Below are positions 43,406 through 52,670 of a DNA stretch of 64,000 nucleotides, one piece after another (the stretch's first letter is position 1; every line of letters starts with the position of its first letter). The notes below the pieces were generated by a model, which had not been told where the DNA came from, ran no database searches, and worked only from the letters and a program-made list of their open reading frames with translations. The position numbers and the translations under genes are program-made. Source of the DNA: Pseudomonadota bacterium (GTDB taxonomy: Bacteria; Pseudomonadota; Gammaproteobacteria; Pseudomonadales; Azotimanducaceae); the NCBI GenBank assembly GCA_027624035.1, contig JAQBUI010000015.1, positions 1 to 64,000 of the forward strand, in the 5' to 3' direction.

Positions 43406-43527
43406 CGTACGTAGTATGACTAAGTAGTGTTTAGCAGCAACTTCGGTGAGTTTCCCCCCAAATGAACCGAAGCCCCTGGGTCCTGATCATATCATCCCCA
43501 AGAGTGGTCAGGGCCCAATCTTTTTTT
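43406..43527 (+). ncRNA. Candidate small RNA in ErsA/Spot 42 position
   Basis: The polA-engB interval encodes Spot 42 in enterics and ErsA in Pseudomonas. Here a sequence of about 120 bases lies between the ECF-type promoter and a strong terminator. Its centre folds into CTTCGGT (43441-43447) pairing with ACCGAAG (43466-43472); inside, TTT/AAA presents a loop of six C residues (43454-43459), suited to pair with G-rich ribosome-binding sites. ErsA is likewise AlgU-dependent and about 130 nt. Sequence homology to ErsA was not tested; the RNA ends are inferred. Confidence 0.6.
43478..43527 (+). terminator. Rho-independent terminator of the sRNA candidate / polA
   Basis: GGGTCCTGATCA (43478-43489) pairs over 12 positions (two G-T) with TGGTCAGGGCCC (43505-43516) around a 15-base loop, followed after AATC by seven T residues. 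On the minus strand no T-run follows, so it acts on plus-strand transcripts. Confidence 0.8.
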
Positions 43528-43579
43528 GGTGCAGGGTGCGAAATTTACACGCTCTTTTGGTTCATCCTTTCCGCGTTCC

Positions 43580-44290
43580 TCACGGTCCATGTTTGACAGG
43601 GCCAGCCTCGTGTTGTCCAACTGGTTCTTCTGATTCCATTTGGTCCTGGAACCCCTGATCGAGTGCCGGAAGCCGGGCCAGTAGCCGTGCGGTGAGGACC
43701 TCCCGTGCCTCTTCGATGCCAATATGAATGAGCGCCGAAAACAGCTGGGACGTGACGCCAGCGGGCAACTGTCGACGAAGCTTGAGCAGGACTGACTGAC
43801 GCGCTCCGTTTGACAACTTGTCGGCCTTGGTAAGCAGAATGTGCAGTGGCATTTGACGGTCTGTACACCAGCGGATCATCATTTCGTCAAAGGCCTTGAG
43901 GGGGTGGCGGATGTCTACCAGCAGGACGAGCCCCACCAGCGAATCCCTGCCTCGCAGGTAACTGTCCAGATTGCGATGCCAGTCGTCCTTTACCTTGTCC
44001 GGAACCCGGGCGAAACCATAGCCGGGCAGATCAACGAGGCGAGCATCCGCTGCGAGCGCGAAGAAATTGATCAGCTGCGTACGCCCGGGGGTCTTACTGG
44101 TTCTGGCAAGCTTTCTCTGGCTGGTAATCTCGTTGATGGCGCTGGACTTCCCTGCGTTGGAGCGACCACAGAATGCGATTTCGGCGCCAGTGTCCGGCGG
44201 ACAGTCGCTGAGCCTTGCCGCACTCTTGATGAAGTGTGTCTGCTGGAAATTCACGGATACCTCAAACGGGCTTGGGCAGGGCCCGGTCAT
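43580..44290 (-). CDS. engB: Ribosome-biogenesis GTPase EngB/YihA
   Basis: A 236-residue TRAFAC GTPase needed for 50S assembly. P-loop [12 protein letters not shown], switch [24 protein letters not shown] (G3), [10 protein letters not shown] (G4). The C-terminal 30 residues after VLTARLL are acidic and variable. It lies convergent to polA as in related bacteria, with cytochrome c4 divergent upstream. Confidence 0.93.
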   Translation of the reverse strand: MTGPCPSPFEVSVNFQQTHFIKSAARLSDCPPDTGAEIAFCGRSNAGKSSAINEITSQRKLARTSKTPGRTQLINFFALAADARLVDLPGYGFARVPDKVKDDWHRNLDSYLRGRDSLVGLVLLVDIRHPLKAFDEMMIRWCTDRQMPLHILLTKADKLSNGARQSVLLKLRRQLPAGVTSQLFSALIHIGIEEAREVLTARLLARLPALDQGFQDQMESEEPVGQHEAGPVKHGP

Positions 44291-44340
44291 TTAATATATA
44301 ATCCTGCGACGATTTTAGCACCGTAGTAAGAGTCGGACCT

Positions 44341-44961
44341 ATGAAGTCACCTATAAAACCACTATCAGGATGGTTGATGATCGCTGCCTTGCTCGCTGCC
44401 GGGCAAACGGTTGCCGAAGGCAACGCGGAACGGGGTAAATCCCTCAATGGAACCTGTGTCGCATGTCACGGCGAAGTGGGTAATAGCCTCGCGGGCTCAT
44501 TCCCCAACATTGCCGGTCAGAATGAACTGTACCTTCTAAAGCAACTTCGAGACATTCAAACCGGTGCCCGCGAGGCGCCGTTGATGACGGGAATGCTGGA
44601 TAGTCTGGATGATCAGGACCTTGAAGACCTGGCTGCTTTCTATGCCGGTCAGCAGCCCAGCATGGGTGCGGCCGACCCTGCCCTGGCGGACCTGGGAGAA
44701 CAGATTTACCGTGCCGGGATTTCCAGGAAGGGTGTAGCGGCATGTACCTCGTGTCATTCCCCGACCGGCCAGGGGAATGCGCTGGCAACTGTGCCTTTGT
44801 TGTCGGGCCAGTGGCCGGAATATACGGTGGCCCAGCTCAAGGCGTTTCGTTCCGGAGCGCGCATGAATGATGGTGATGCCAGGATGATGAGACTGAGCGC
44901 GATGGACCTCTCGGACCGTGAGATCGATGCGCTGGCCACCTACGTCTACGGACTTCATTGA
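44341..44961 (+). CDS. Cytochrome c4 (di-heme)
   Basis: A 206-residue periplasmic electron carrier with a signal peptide ending near QTVAEG. Two cytochrome c domains carry CVACHGEVGNS and CTSCHSPTGQG; methionine ligands are plausible in PLMTGMLDSL and RMMRLSAMDL. It is a probable electron donor to the caa3/cbb3 oxidases. The order engB-cytochrome c4-dsbA is conserved in Pseudomonas. A 12-bp repeat begins at its stop codon. Confidence 0.92.
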   Translation: MKSPIKPLSGWLMIAALLAAGQTVAEGNAERGKSLNGTCVACHGEVGNSLAGSFPNIAGQNELYLLKQLRDIQTGAREAPLMTGMLDSLDDQDLEDLAAFYAGQQPSMGAADPALADLGEQIYRAGISRKGVAACTSCHSPTGQGNALATVPLLSGQWPEYTVAQLKAFRSGARMNDGDARMMRLSAMDLSDREIDALATYVYGLH

Positions 44962-44986
44962 AGATTTCATTGAAGATTTCATTGAG
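44954..44986 (+). repeat. 12-bp tandem repeat between cytochrome c4 and dsbA
   Basis: TTCATTGAAGAT occurs twice in tandem and a third, partial unit (TTCATTGAGG) merges into the dsbA ribosome-binding site GAGGAG (44984-44989). The first unit includes the cytochrome c4 stop codon. Copy number would change the spacing between the genes. Confidence 0.75.
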
Positions 44987-44996
44987 GAGTGCCGCC

Positions 44997-45662
44997 ATGC
45001 GAACAGGTTTGATGTTCCTGACTCTTGCTTTCTTCGTGACGCCAGGCTTCGCTGAAACCGGTCACCTCTATGAGGAAGGAACTCATTACGTTGAACTCGA
45101 GATCCCCATCGCCACCAGGACGCCCGACCAGGTTGAGGTCATGGAGTATTTTTCCTACGGCTGCCCGCACTGCTATCGATTCGACCCCATGATCAATAGC
45201 TGGAAAAAGACGCTCGCTGATGATGTGGTCTTCAAGCGAACGCCTGCTGTATGGAACGATGCCTATCAAGTCTATGCCCAGACCTACTATACCGCCGAGG
45301 CGTTGGGCGTCCTCGATGATGTTCATAGTGTCCTGTTCGAGGCGATTCACTCGGAACAGCGACGGCTGACCGACCCTAAAGCCATGGCCATGTTTTTTGC
45401 CGGGTTCGGTGTTGATGCAATTGATTTCGCCAAGGTCTATAACTCGTTTGGCGTACGAGCCAGTGTGCAGCAGGCCATTGCCCGTGGTCGGGGCTACCGG
45501 GCCGGCGGTGTCCCCGCGATTATCGTCAATGGGCGGTATCGGGTTGAGGGTAACATGGCTGGAAGCAATGCAGACATGCTGAGGGTCACCGATTATCTGA
45601 TCTCGCTGGAGCGCAAAAAGCTTGCCGAAGCCACGTCGGCCCAGGCCCCTGACGTTCAGTAG
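44997..45662 (+). CDS. dsbA: Thiol:disulfide interchange protein DsbA
   Basis: A 221-residue periplasmic oxidase that introduces disulfides. Signal peptide [19 protein letters not shown]; active site [13 protein letters not shown]; cis-proline loop [20 protein letters not shown] stands 7 bases before ATG 44997, so the 13 extra codons of the ORF track (which are repeat DNA) are not used. Its end overlaps ihfB by 7 bases in convergent orientation. Confidence 0.93.
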   Translation: MRTGLMFLTLAFFVTPGFAETGHLYEEGTHYVELEIPIATRTPDQVEVMEYFSYGCPHCYRFDPMINSWKKTLADDVVFKRTPAVWNDAYQVYAQTYYTAEALGVLDDVHSVLFEAIHSEQRRLTDPKAMAMFFAGFGVDAIDFAKVYNSFGVRASVQQAIARGRGYRAGGVPAIIVNGRYRVEGNMAGSNADMLRVTDYLISLERKKLAEATSAQAPDVQ

Positions 45663-45982
45663 ACCCGTTCTTCGGCGTCCTCTTCCGGCGAGTCCTCACG
45701 GGAGGCATCCACACGGGTTTTGAGTTGCTTGCCCGGTTTGAAATGCGGTACGTATTTCCCCGGTTTGTAGATCCCCACTTCACCGGTCTTCGGGTTCCTC
45801 ACGCTGCGTGGCTTGCGATAGTGATTTGAGAAGGTGCCGAATCCGCGAATCTCGATGCGCTCGCCTGTGGCGAGACTGTCAGCCATGATGTCCAGCATGG
45901 CATGGACGGCCATATCGACATCTCGGGCAGACAGTTGGTCAAGCTTGTCAGACATCCTTTTGATGAGTTCCGATTTATTCAT
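45656..45982 (-). CDS. ihfB: Integration host factor beta subunit
   Basis: A 108-residue DNA-bending protein. [26 protein letters not shown], the beta-arm [27 protein letters not shown] and the proline at the arm tip identify the IHF-beta branch rather than HU. An acidic tail ([11 protein letters not shown]) is added. ATG 45982 matches the family start. A well-spaced promoter lies 28 bases upstream. Confidence 0.9.
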   Translation of the reverse strand: MNKSELIKRMSDKLDQLSARDVDMAVHAMLDIMADSLATGERIEIRGFGTFSNHYRKPRSVRNPKTGEVGIYKPGKYVPHFKPGKQLKTRVDASREDSPEEDAEERVY

Positions 45983-46009
45983 GTCACGCAACGGCCAGAT
46001 CTGCCAGCT

Positions 46010-46037
46010 ATATTACAAGATTATTTTGTTCTTTCAA
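46010..46037 (-). promoter_or_regulatory. Sigma-70 promoter for ihfB
   Basis: On the minus strand TTGAAA (46032-46037), 16 bases, TAATAT (46010-46015), in AT-rich DNA, ending 28 bases before the ihfB start. Confidence 0.6.
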
Positions 46038-46119
46038 CAAGTTATAAAATAAAACTAAAGTATTTAGTTAATTCGTAAAGTCTGTTAGATTGGGACTTCG
46101 CCCGTGACCGGACGAAGCG

Positions 46120-46335
46120 ATGTCTCGAAAAAAGACCCTCACGAAGCCCTCAGGAGATGGCGTCTGTCGCGCCATCAGTCGTACGACGGCGTTGCGCGTA
46201 AAGGTTCTCAAGTCATTTGAGAAGCGGCAGGCAACCCCACCTGCTGCGCCACCACCAACCCGATTGGCTGATCCTCCGCCGCGCCAGGCGTCTGGTATTG
46301 CTACGGGTAAGTCGGAATCCCGGCCGACGCATTGA
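46120..46335 (+). CDS. Possible small basic protein
   Basis: A 71-codon frame (MSRKKTLTKPSGDG...) rich in Lys, Arg, Pro and Ala, with no recognised family and a weak upstream GGACGAAG. The longer antisense frame (46068-46427) is no better supported. It fills most of the ihfB-guaB gap. It may be chance; the rest of 45983-46500 holds only promoters. Confidence 0.25.
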   Translation: MSRKKTLTKPSGDGVCRAISRTTALRVKVLKSFEKRQATPPAAPPPTRLADPPPRQASGIATGKSESRPTH

Positions 46336-46360
46336 ATCGCGTCAAGTGTTCGCCTAGAAT
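46332..46360 (+). promoter_or_regulatory. Sigma-70 promoter upstream of guaB
   Basis: TTGAAT (46332-46337), a 17-base spacer and TAGAAT (46355-46360), about 140 bases before the guaB start. Confidence 0.6.
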
Positions 46361-46500
46361 TCGCCATGGCGTCGCTAGGTACATTTTTCGAACCGATCAT
46401 ACGCCATTCCCCTGCCCGCTCAGGCATCCCCCAGAGACCCCATTATCCAATCACGATGGCGAACCGAGGTCGGCTCATAGTCGGCCCAACGGAGTAATCA

Positions 46501-48021
46501 ATGGCGACAATACTCAAAGACACATCACGTACCTTCAGTGAATACCTGCTGATTCCCCGTTTGACTCGAAAGAGCCAGACAGCCGATGGCGTTGATCTGA
46601 CCACGCCACTGTCAGCCGTGGAAAGCAATCAGCTACCCCGATTCAGCATCAATGTGCCGGTGGTTTCAGCTTGCATGCAGGCAGTGAGCGGGACCAAATT
46701 GTCCATTGCACTGGCCCGGTCTGGCGGTCTCAGCTTTATCTTTTGCTCACAGCCAATCGACGAACAGGCCGAAATGGTCCGGCAGGTCAAAATGCACAAG
46801 GCCGGCTTTGTGCGGAGCGATACGAACACCACCCCGGATGCAAAGCTCGGCGAGGTGATTGAACTGATGAATCGATCCGGGCACTCCACGGTCCCGGTGA
46901 CCAGCGACGGGTCCGCCACGGGCAAGTTGCTCGGACTGATTACCGACCAGGATTTCTGGGAGTTTGAAGATGACCTGAACAATCGGGTCAGCCAGCATAT
47001 GACACCCCGGGAGGAGGTGATCTATGGAGACGACGGGATATCGCTCCGCGGTGCAAACCAGTTGCTGCACCAGCACAAGAAGGACTGCCTGCCGATTCTG
47101 GATGCCAGCGGTAATCTCGTCGCACTGGTATTCAAGAAGGATTATGAGGACCATCAGAGGCACCCGATGGAATTGCTCGATGACTCCAAGCGCCTCTGTG
47201 TTGGCGCTGCAATCAACACCCATGACTATCGGGAACGGGTCCCGGCACTCATTGAGGCTGGTGCCGATTGTCTTTGTTTTGATTCATCTGACGGTTTCAC
47301 AGAGTACCAGATGGAGGGCATGAGCTGGATCCGTCAGCAATATGGCAATCAGGTCGTGGTGGGTGGCGGCAACGTCGTTTCTGCCGAGGGGTTCGACTAC
47401 CTGGTGGAGAACCATCTGGTGGATTTCATCAAGGTGGGTATGGGTGGTGGTTCCATTTGCATCACCCGCGAACAGAAGGGTATCGGTCGTGGTCAGGCGT
47501 CAGCCCTGCTGGATGTGGTTGAGCGTCGTGATGAGTACTTCCGGGACACTGGCCGATACATCCCAATCTGCTCCGATGGTGGCCTTGCCAATGATACCCA
47601 GATCGTCATCGCGCTCGCCATGGGTGCGGACTTCGTGATGATGGGCCGTTACTTTGCCATGACGGAGGAAAGCCCCACCCCGAAGACCTCCATCAATGGT
47701 CAGATGTACAAACCCTACTGGGGTGAAGGGACCCGACGTGCCCAGAACTGGCAGCGCTACAGCGATGGCATGAGTTCCCGCCGGATGATGTTTGAGGAAG
47801 GTGTCGATGCCTATGTGCCGCTGGTTGGCCCCCTGTCTGAGGTAATGGAAACGACGCTGTACAAGCTGCGCAGCACGATGGTCAATGTGGGCGCAGATTC
47901 CCTGTCGGAATTCCGGGAACGGGCCATCCTGACCATGGTATCGGAGCAGTCGGTGGTAGAGGCCGGGACATCCACCGTGTTTCAGTTCTCCTCCAACCGT
48001 GAACTGGATCGTCTGGACTGA
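46501..48021 (+). CDS. guaB: Inosine-5'-monophosphate dehydrogenase, Tritrichomonas foetus-like subfamily
   Basis: A 506-residue IMP dehydrogenase, first step of GMP synthesis. A (beta/alpha)8 barrel is interrupted by a CBS-type pair around residues 100-220. The catalytic loop reads GGGSICITREQKGIGRGQ (Cys about 320) rather than the usual bacterial GPGSICTTR. GEGTRRAQNWQRY corresponds to the flap with the catalytic Arg. These segments, and the start TFSEYLLIP with VSACMQAVSGTKL, closely match my memory of the T. foetus enzyme. guaA does not follow. A promoter lies about 140 bases upstream and AACGGAG precedes ATG. Confidence 0.9.
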   Translation: MATILKDTSRTFSEYLLIPRLTRKSQTADGVDLTTPLSAVESNQLPRFSINVPVVSACMQAVSGTKLSIALARSGGLSFIFCSQPIDEQAEMVRQVKMHKAGFVRSDTNTTPDAKLGEVIELMNRSGHSTVPVTSDGSATGKLLGLITDQDFWEFEDDLNNRVSQHMTPREEVIYGDDGISLRGANQLLHQHKKDCLPILDASGNLVALVFKKDYEDHQRHPMELLDDSKRLCVGAAINTHDYRERVPALIEAGADCLCFDSSDGFTEYQMEGMSWIRQQYGNQVVVGGGNVVSAEGFDYLVENHLVDFIKVGMGGGSICITREQKGIGRGQASALLDVVERRDEYFRDTGRYIPICSDGGLANDTQIVIALAMGADFVMMGRYFAMTEESPTPKTSINGQMYKPYWGEGTRRAQNWQRYSDGMSSRRMMFEEGVDAYVPLVGPLSEVMETTLYKLRSTMVNVGADSLSEFRERAILTMVSEQSVVEAGTSTVFQFSSNRELDRLD

Positions 48022-48129
48022 GTCGACCGGCACGAGCTCAGATCGGGCTTCAAGTCCCGATGGTGGCGTATAGAGATTGACCTGTGGTTAGGTATAATTG
48101 CGCCTCGTTTCAGCTTCGGTGAGAGATCA

Positions 48130-48564
48130 GTGATCAACATTCAAAACCAACTCAAGCTGGCTCTGGCAGCCACTGCGCTGCTGGCGTCTGTTTCCATGAA
48201 TGCGGACGTCAATGATGAGATTGCGGATCGAATCAAGCGAGTGGGTTCTGTCTGTCTCCAGGGGGCAGAGTGCGGCGTGACGACCCCTTCTGCAGCCAGT
48301 TCAGGCACCGAGGCCAGCGGCGGTGGTGTCGAGGACAACTACAACAAGTCTTGCGCTACCTGCCATGCCGCCGGCATTGCCGGTGCACCGAAACTGGGTG
48401 ATGCAGCTCAATGGGCGTCGAGGGTTGAGAAAGGCATGGATGTGCTCTACAGCAGCGCCATCAACGGCATGCCCCCGGGCATGCCAGCCAAGGGTATGTG
48501 CTTCCAATGCTCCGATGACGACCTCAAGGCGCTGGTGGATTACATGGTTGAAACCGCGCAATAG
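48130..48564 (+). CDS. Cytochrome c5-family protein
   Basis: A 144-residue periplasmic cytochrome with a signal peptide ending near SMNA. After a Ser/Gly-rich linker the heme motif CATCHAAGIAGAPKLGD (near residue 75) follows; MPPGMPAKG supplies the methionine ligand and CFQCSDDDLKALVDYM is the c5-type disulfide and final helix. The start is GTG. TATAAT at 48093-48098 marks a probable -10 box without a clear -35. Confidence 0.9.
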   Translation: MINIQNQLKLALAATALLASVSMNADVNDEIADRIKRVGSVCLQGAECGVTTPSAASSGTEASGGGVEDNYNKSCATCHAAGIAGAPKLGDAAQWASRVEKGMDVLYSSAINGMPPGMPAKGMCFQCSDDDLKALVDYMVETAQ

Positions 48565-48638
48565 CATCATAAGTGTGCCCGTATCCTGAACGCCTGGCTT
48601 CCATTGCAAGGCAGGCCCCGATCAGCAGCAACAAATGA

Positions 48639-50153
48639 TCACGGGCGATACCGATCCAGTTGACGAAAGCCGATTGCCTCGGTGAGGTGGCGGGTCGCGA
48701 TGCGTGTTTCGTCCTCCATGTCCGCAATCGTTCTGGCCAGTTTGAGTATCTTGAAATAGCCCCTGGCGGAGAGCCCAAGCGCTTCCATCGCCCGGTCCAG
48801 TAGCCGCTGATCCTTTGGTTCGAGCTGGCAGTGGATTTCCATGTCGCGCTGCTGCAGCGCAGAATTCGGTTTGCCGGCTCGGGCCAGCATCCTCGCGTGC
48901 GCATCGGCGACCCTCTGAACGGCTTCTTCGTGCTCACCTGGCTGTGGAGAATGGTTGGGGTCCGACAACACACCGGCCGCCAGGGCGGGGACATCCACGT
49001 GCAGATCGATGCGGTCCATGAGCGGGCCCGACACCCGGCCACGGTACTTTTGAATTCGGTCCGAGGTGCACTCACAGCGGCTGCTGCCGTCACCATAGTA
49101 GCCGCAGGGGCAGGGATTCATCGCTGCAATCAGTTGAAAATTCGCTGGAAAACAAACCTGGTGATGGGCTCTGGAGATGATGATCCGGCCTGACTCCAGG
49201 GGCTCCCGGAGGACCTCAAGGACATGTCGCGGGAATTCGGGCAACTCGTCCAGGAACAGTACACCGTTGTGGGCCAGTGAGATCTCCCCGGGCCGGGGCG
49301 GACTGCCGCCGCCAACCAGGGCCACGGCTGATGCCGTATGGTGAGGTGACCGGAATGGGCGCATTCCGAATGTATCGGGATCAAAACTGTATTTGGAAAC
49401 TGAATGCACCGAAGCGGTCGCGATCGCCTCTTGCCGCGTCATGGCGGGGACCAGTGAAGGCAACCGACTGGCCAGCATTGTCTTGCCACTGCCCGGAGGG
49501 CCAATAAAGACGATGTTGTGGCCGCCTGCGGCGGCGAGCTTCAGTGCTCTTTTGGCCAGACTCTGACCGCGAATGTCCGCGATCGTGATTTCAGCAAACG
49601 GCGCGGCGCTGTCTGCGGATCGTTGCACGGCTTTTAGCGGCTGGTCTGTCTGCAGGTGCTGGACAATCTCCCGCAACTGCCTGGCCTGGAATATATAAGG
49701 CGAGCCTACCAGTGCGGCTTCGGGACCATTGATTGCGGGCACCACCATGCTTCGATCGCTTGTTGCATTTTGCAGGGCAGCGGGAAGTACTCCGGACACC
49801 GGGCGGAGTTCACCATCGAGTGATAACTCTCCCAGAAACTCATAAGCGGCAATGGCATCAACAGACAGATGTCCCAGGCTCGCCAGAATGCTGATGGCGA
49901 TCCCAAGGTCATATCGGCCGCCGTTCTTGGGAAGATCCGCCGGAGACAGGTTGATCGTGATACGCTTGCCCGGCAAATCGATACCGGCGTTCGCGAGGGC
50001 CGCCTTCACCCGGTCCTTGGCTTCCTTGACCGCCGTCTCTGGCATGCCAACGATGATGATCTGTGGCAGGCCGTTGGACATGTCGGCCTCGATGGTGATC
50101 AATGGTGCCTCCACGCCAATGGCGGCGCGAGAATAGGTTACGGCGACGGTCAT
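48639..50153 (-). CDS. comM: ComM/YifB-family AAA+ ATPase
   Basis: A 504-residue Mg-chelatase-like helicase that promotes branch migration in natural transformation. The N-terminal ChlI domain (GVEAPLITIEADMSNGLPQI) is followed by GPPGSGKTMLASRLP (Walker A), GVLFLDELPEFPRHVLE (Walker B), a zinc-type CPCGYYGDGSSRCEC insertion and the C-terminal domain ending IGFRQLDRY. Start ATG overlaps the stop of a small upstream frame (ATGA). Together with dprA it suggests competence for transformation. Confidence 0.93.
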   Translation of the reverse strand: MTVAVTYSRAAIGVEAPLITIEADMSNGLPQIIIVGMPETAVKEAKDRVKAALANAGIDLPGKRITINLSPADLPKNGGRYDLGIAISILASLGHLSVDAIAAYEFLGELSLDGELRPVSGVLPAALQNATSDRSMVVPAINGPEAALVGSPYIFQARQLREIVQHLQTDQPLKAVQRSADSAAPFAEITIADIRGQSLAKRALKLAAAGGHNIVFIGPPGSGKTMLASRLPSLVPAMTRQEAIATASVHSVSKYSFDPDTFGMRPFRSPHHTASAVALVGGGSPPRPGEISLAHNGVLFLDELPEFPRHVLEVLREPLESGRIIISRAHHQVCFPANFQLIAAMNPCPCGYYGDGSSRCECTSDRIQKYRGRVSGPLMDRIDLHVDVPALAAGVLSDPNHSPQPGEHEEAVQRVADAHARMLARAGKPNSALQQRDMEIHCQLEPKDQRLLDRAMEALGLSARGYFKILKLARTIADMEDETRIATRHLTEAIGFRQLDRYRP

Positions 50154-50365
50154 TGCGGCAGTCTGCCACAGAGCATGCGTCGGTTAAGGGCGAGTTCGCT
50201 GTGATTGCTGTAGGCCATTGCCGCATCTCGACTGTAATTCCAGCTCAGACTATTGGATACGGGATACTTCTCAGCACCAAACGGCATGTCTGACACGCTG
50301 GTGGCTTTGCCCTCAGTTGGTGCGATGACGATTTGTGCAGGCACTATTGTGGTGCTGGCTGACAC
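50150..50365 (-). CDS. Small protein of unknown function upstream of comM
   Basis: A 71-codon frame beginning at GTG and ending in ATGA shared with the comM start, a coupling that argues for translation. The sequence (TIVPAQIVIAPTEGKATSV ... ELALNRRMLCGRLPQ) has no recognised family and no clear signal peptide. The usual neighbour ubiK (YqiC) is not what is seen here. Confidence 0.35.
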   Translation of the reverse strand: MSASTTIVPAQIVIAPTEGKATSVSDMPFGAEKYPVSNSLSWNYSRDAAMAYSNHSELALNRRMLCGRLPQ

Positions 50366-50482
50366 GATGAGGCACCAGGGGATCCACGTAATTAACTGAT
50401 TTAATGATAGTTTTTTGACTTGGCATGGTCGATGCTCTTAACCTTGAACCTGGCGCGAACCGTCGCCACTCAGGAGACAGAG

Positions 50483-51144
<662 letters not shown>

Positions 51145-51269
51145 CGACCTGACGTCAAAAGGGGGCGTTCCGCGTCCTTTGGGAGCCCTGTCCAGGGTTT
51201 CCCTGTTCTCCGGTATGCTTTGGTTTCGGCGCAGAATATAATCCGCCGCACCGAGTTGTTGGCAGGATA

Positions 51270-52643
51270 ATGAGATACCAGAGTACCCGGGGACGTGTCG
51301 ACAATCTGACGTTTCGTGAGGCCGTAATGATGGGCCTGGCGGTAGATGGCGGGTTGCTCGTTCCACATCAGATTCCAGACGTTCGGGCAGTGATGGGTGA
51401 CTGGCATGGTCTTGACTATGCCTCGCTCGCGTTTGAAGTCATGCGACTGTTCATTGATGACATAGACGACGAAACCCTGCGCGATGTCATCGAGCGGAGC
51501 TATGGAACCTTCGACGACCCCGCGGTCACCCCGCTTCGCAGCGTGGGTGATGTTTCGATTCTGGAGCTGTTTCACGGCCCTACCCTGGCGTTCAAGGATG
51601 TGGCACTACAGTTTCTTGGCAACGTATTTGAACTGATCCTGTCGGAAAGCCAGTCCCATCTGAACATCCTGGGTGCCACCAGCGGTGACACCGGAAGTGC
51701 AGCGATTGCCGGTGTCCGTGGCAAGGACCGGATCAATATCTTTGTGCTCTACCCCGACGGCAAGACCAGCCGGCTTCAGGAGCGGCAAATGACCACGGTA
51801 CTCGAGGACAATGTTCACAACATCGCGCTTCGGGGTAGCTTTGACGACTGTCAGACGCTGATGAAGTCCGTCTTCTCCGATCTCGACTTCAAGGAGAAAT
51901 ATCATCTGGGTGCCGTCAATTCGGTGAACTGGGCCAGGGTGCTGGCACAGATCGTGTACTACTTCTCTGCCTGGCATCAGCTTGGTATGCCTGCAAAATT
52001 CAATGTGTCGGTACCGACGGGGAATTTCGGTGATATCTTTGCCGGATATCTGGCGCTTCGGATGGGGCTTCCCATCCACCGGTTGATACTCGCCACCAAC
52101 AGCAACGACATTCTTGCACGGTTTTTCAACTCCGGTCGGTATGCCCGGGGCGAGGTGAGCTATAGCGAGAGCCCTGCCATGGACATCCAGGTCTCCAGTA
52201 ATTTTGAAAGATACCTGTTCTACCGGCTTGGAGAATCCGGGGATAAGGTGGCGGATTTCATGCAGTCGTTCTCAAATGAAGGTGCTGTGAACCTTCATTA
52301 CAACACCCCCAGGGTGGACGAGCACTTTCGAGCGGCGTCCGCGAGCGACGAGCAGACCCTTAATACCATTGCAGCGGTCTATCGCGATCACCAGTATCTG
52401 GTGGACCCCCACACTGCCGTGGGGGTTCATGTGGGCAGACGCCTCCACGAAGGTGACATTCCCCTGGTCTGTCTCGCCACCGCCCACCCTGCCAAATTCG
52501 ATGCCGCGATGTCACGGGCTTTGCCGGGTGTTGAAGTGTCCCATCCCACGTTGACGGCGCTGAGCGGTCTGCCGGAGCGAAAGCAGGTCATGGAGGTGGA
52601 TGAGGACCGGGTGAAGGGGTATCTGGTGGCGCATTCCGGGTGA
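51270..52643 (+). CDS. thrC: Threonine synthase
   Basis: A 457-residue PLP enzyme that converts phosphohomoserine to threonine. MRYQSTRGRVDNLTFREAVMMGLAVDGGLL is the typical start, FHGPTLAFKDVALQFL contains the PLP lysine, and LGATSGDTGSAAI and SVPTGNFGDIFAGYLA bind the cofactor. It is far from hom and thrB, which is common outside enterics. TATAAT in front (51236-51241) may be its -10 box. Confidence 0.94.
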   Translation: MRYQSTRGRVDNLTFREAVMMGLAVDGGLLVPHQIPDVRAVMGDWHGLDYASLAFEVMRLFIDDIDDETLRDVIERSYGTFDDPAVTPLRSVGDVSILELFHGPTLAFKDVALQFLGNVFELILSESQSHLNILGATSGDTGSAAIAGVRGKDRINIFVLYPDGKTSRLQERQMTTVLEDNVHNIALRGSFDDCQTLMKSVFSDLDFKEKYHLGAVNSVNWARVLAQIVYYFSAWHQLGMPAKFNVSVPTGNFGDIFAGYLALRMGLPIHRLILATNSNDILARFFNSGRYARGEVSYSESPAMDIQVSSNFERYLFYRLGESGDKVADFMQSFSNEGAVNLHYNTPRVDEHFRAASASDEQTLNTIAAVYRDHQYLVDPHTAVGVHVGRRLHEGDIPLVCLATAHPAKFDAAMSRALPGVEVSHPTLTALSGLPERKQVMEVDEDRVKGYLVAHSG

Positions 52644-52670
52644 TTGGGGGGGGTGCATGGAGATGGGCGC

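Noticed and set aside
43478-43527. Terminator serving engB
   Set aside because: The T-run follows the stem only on the plus strand, while engB is on the minus strand.
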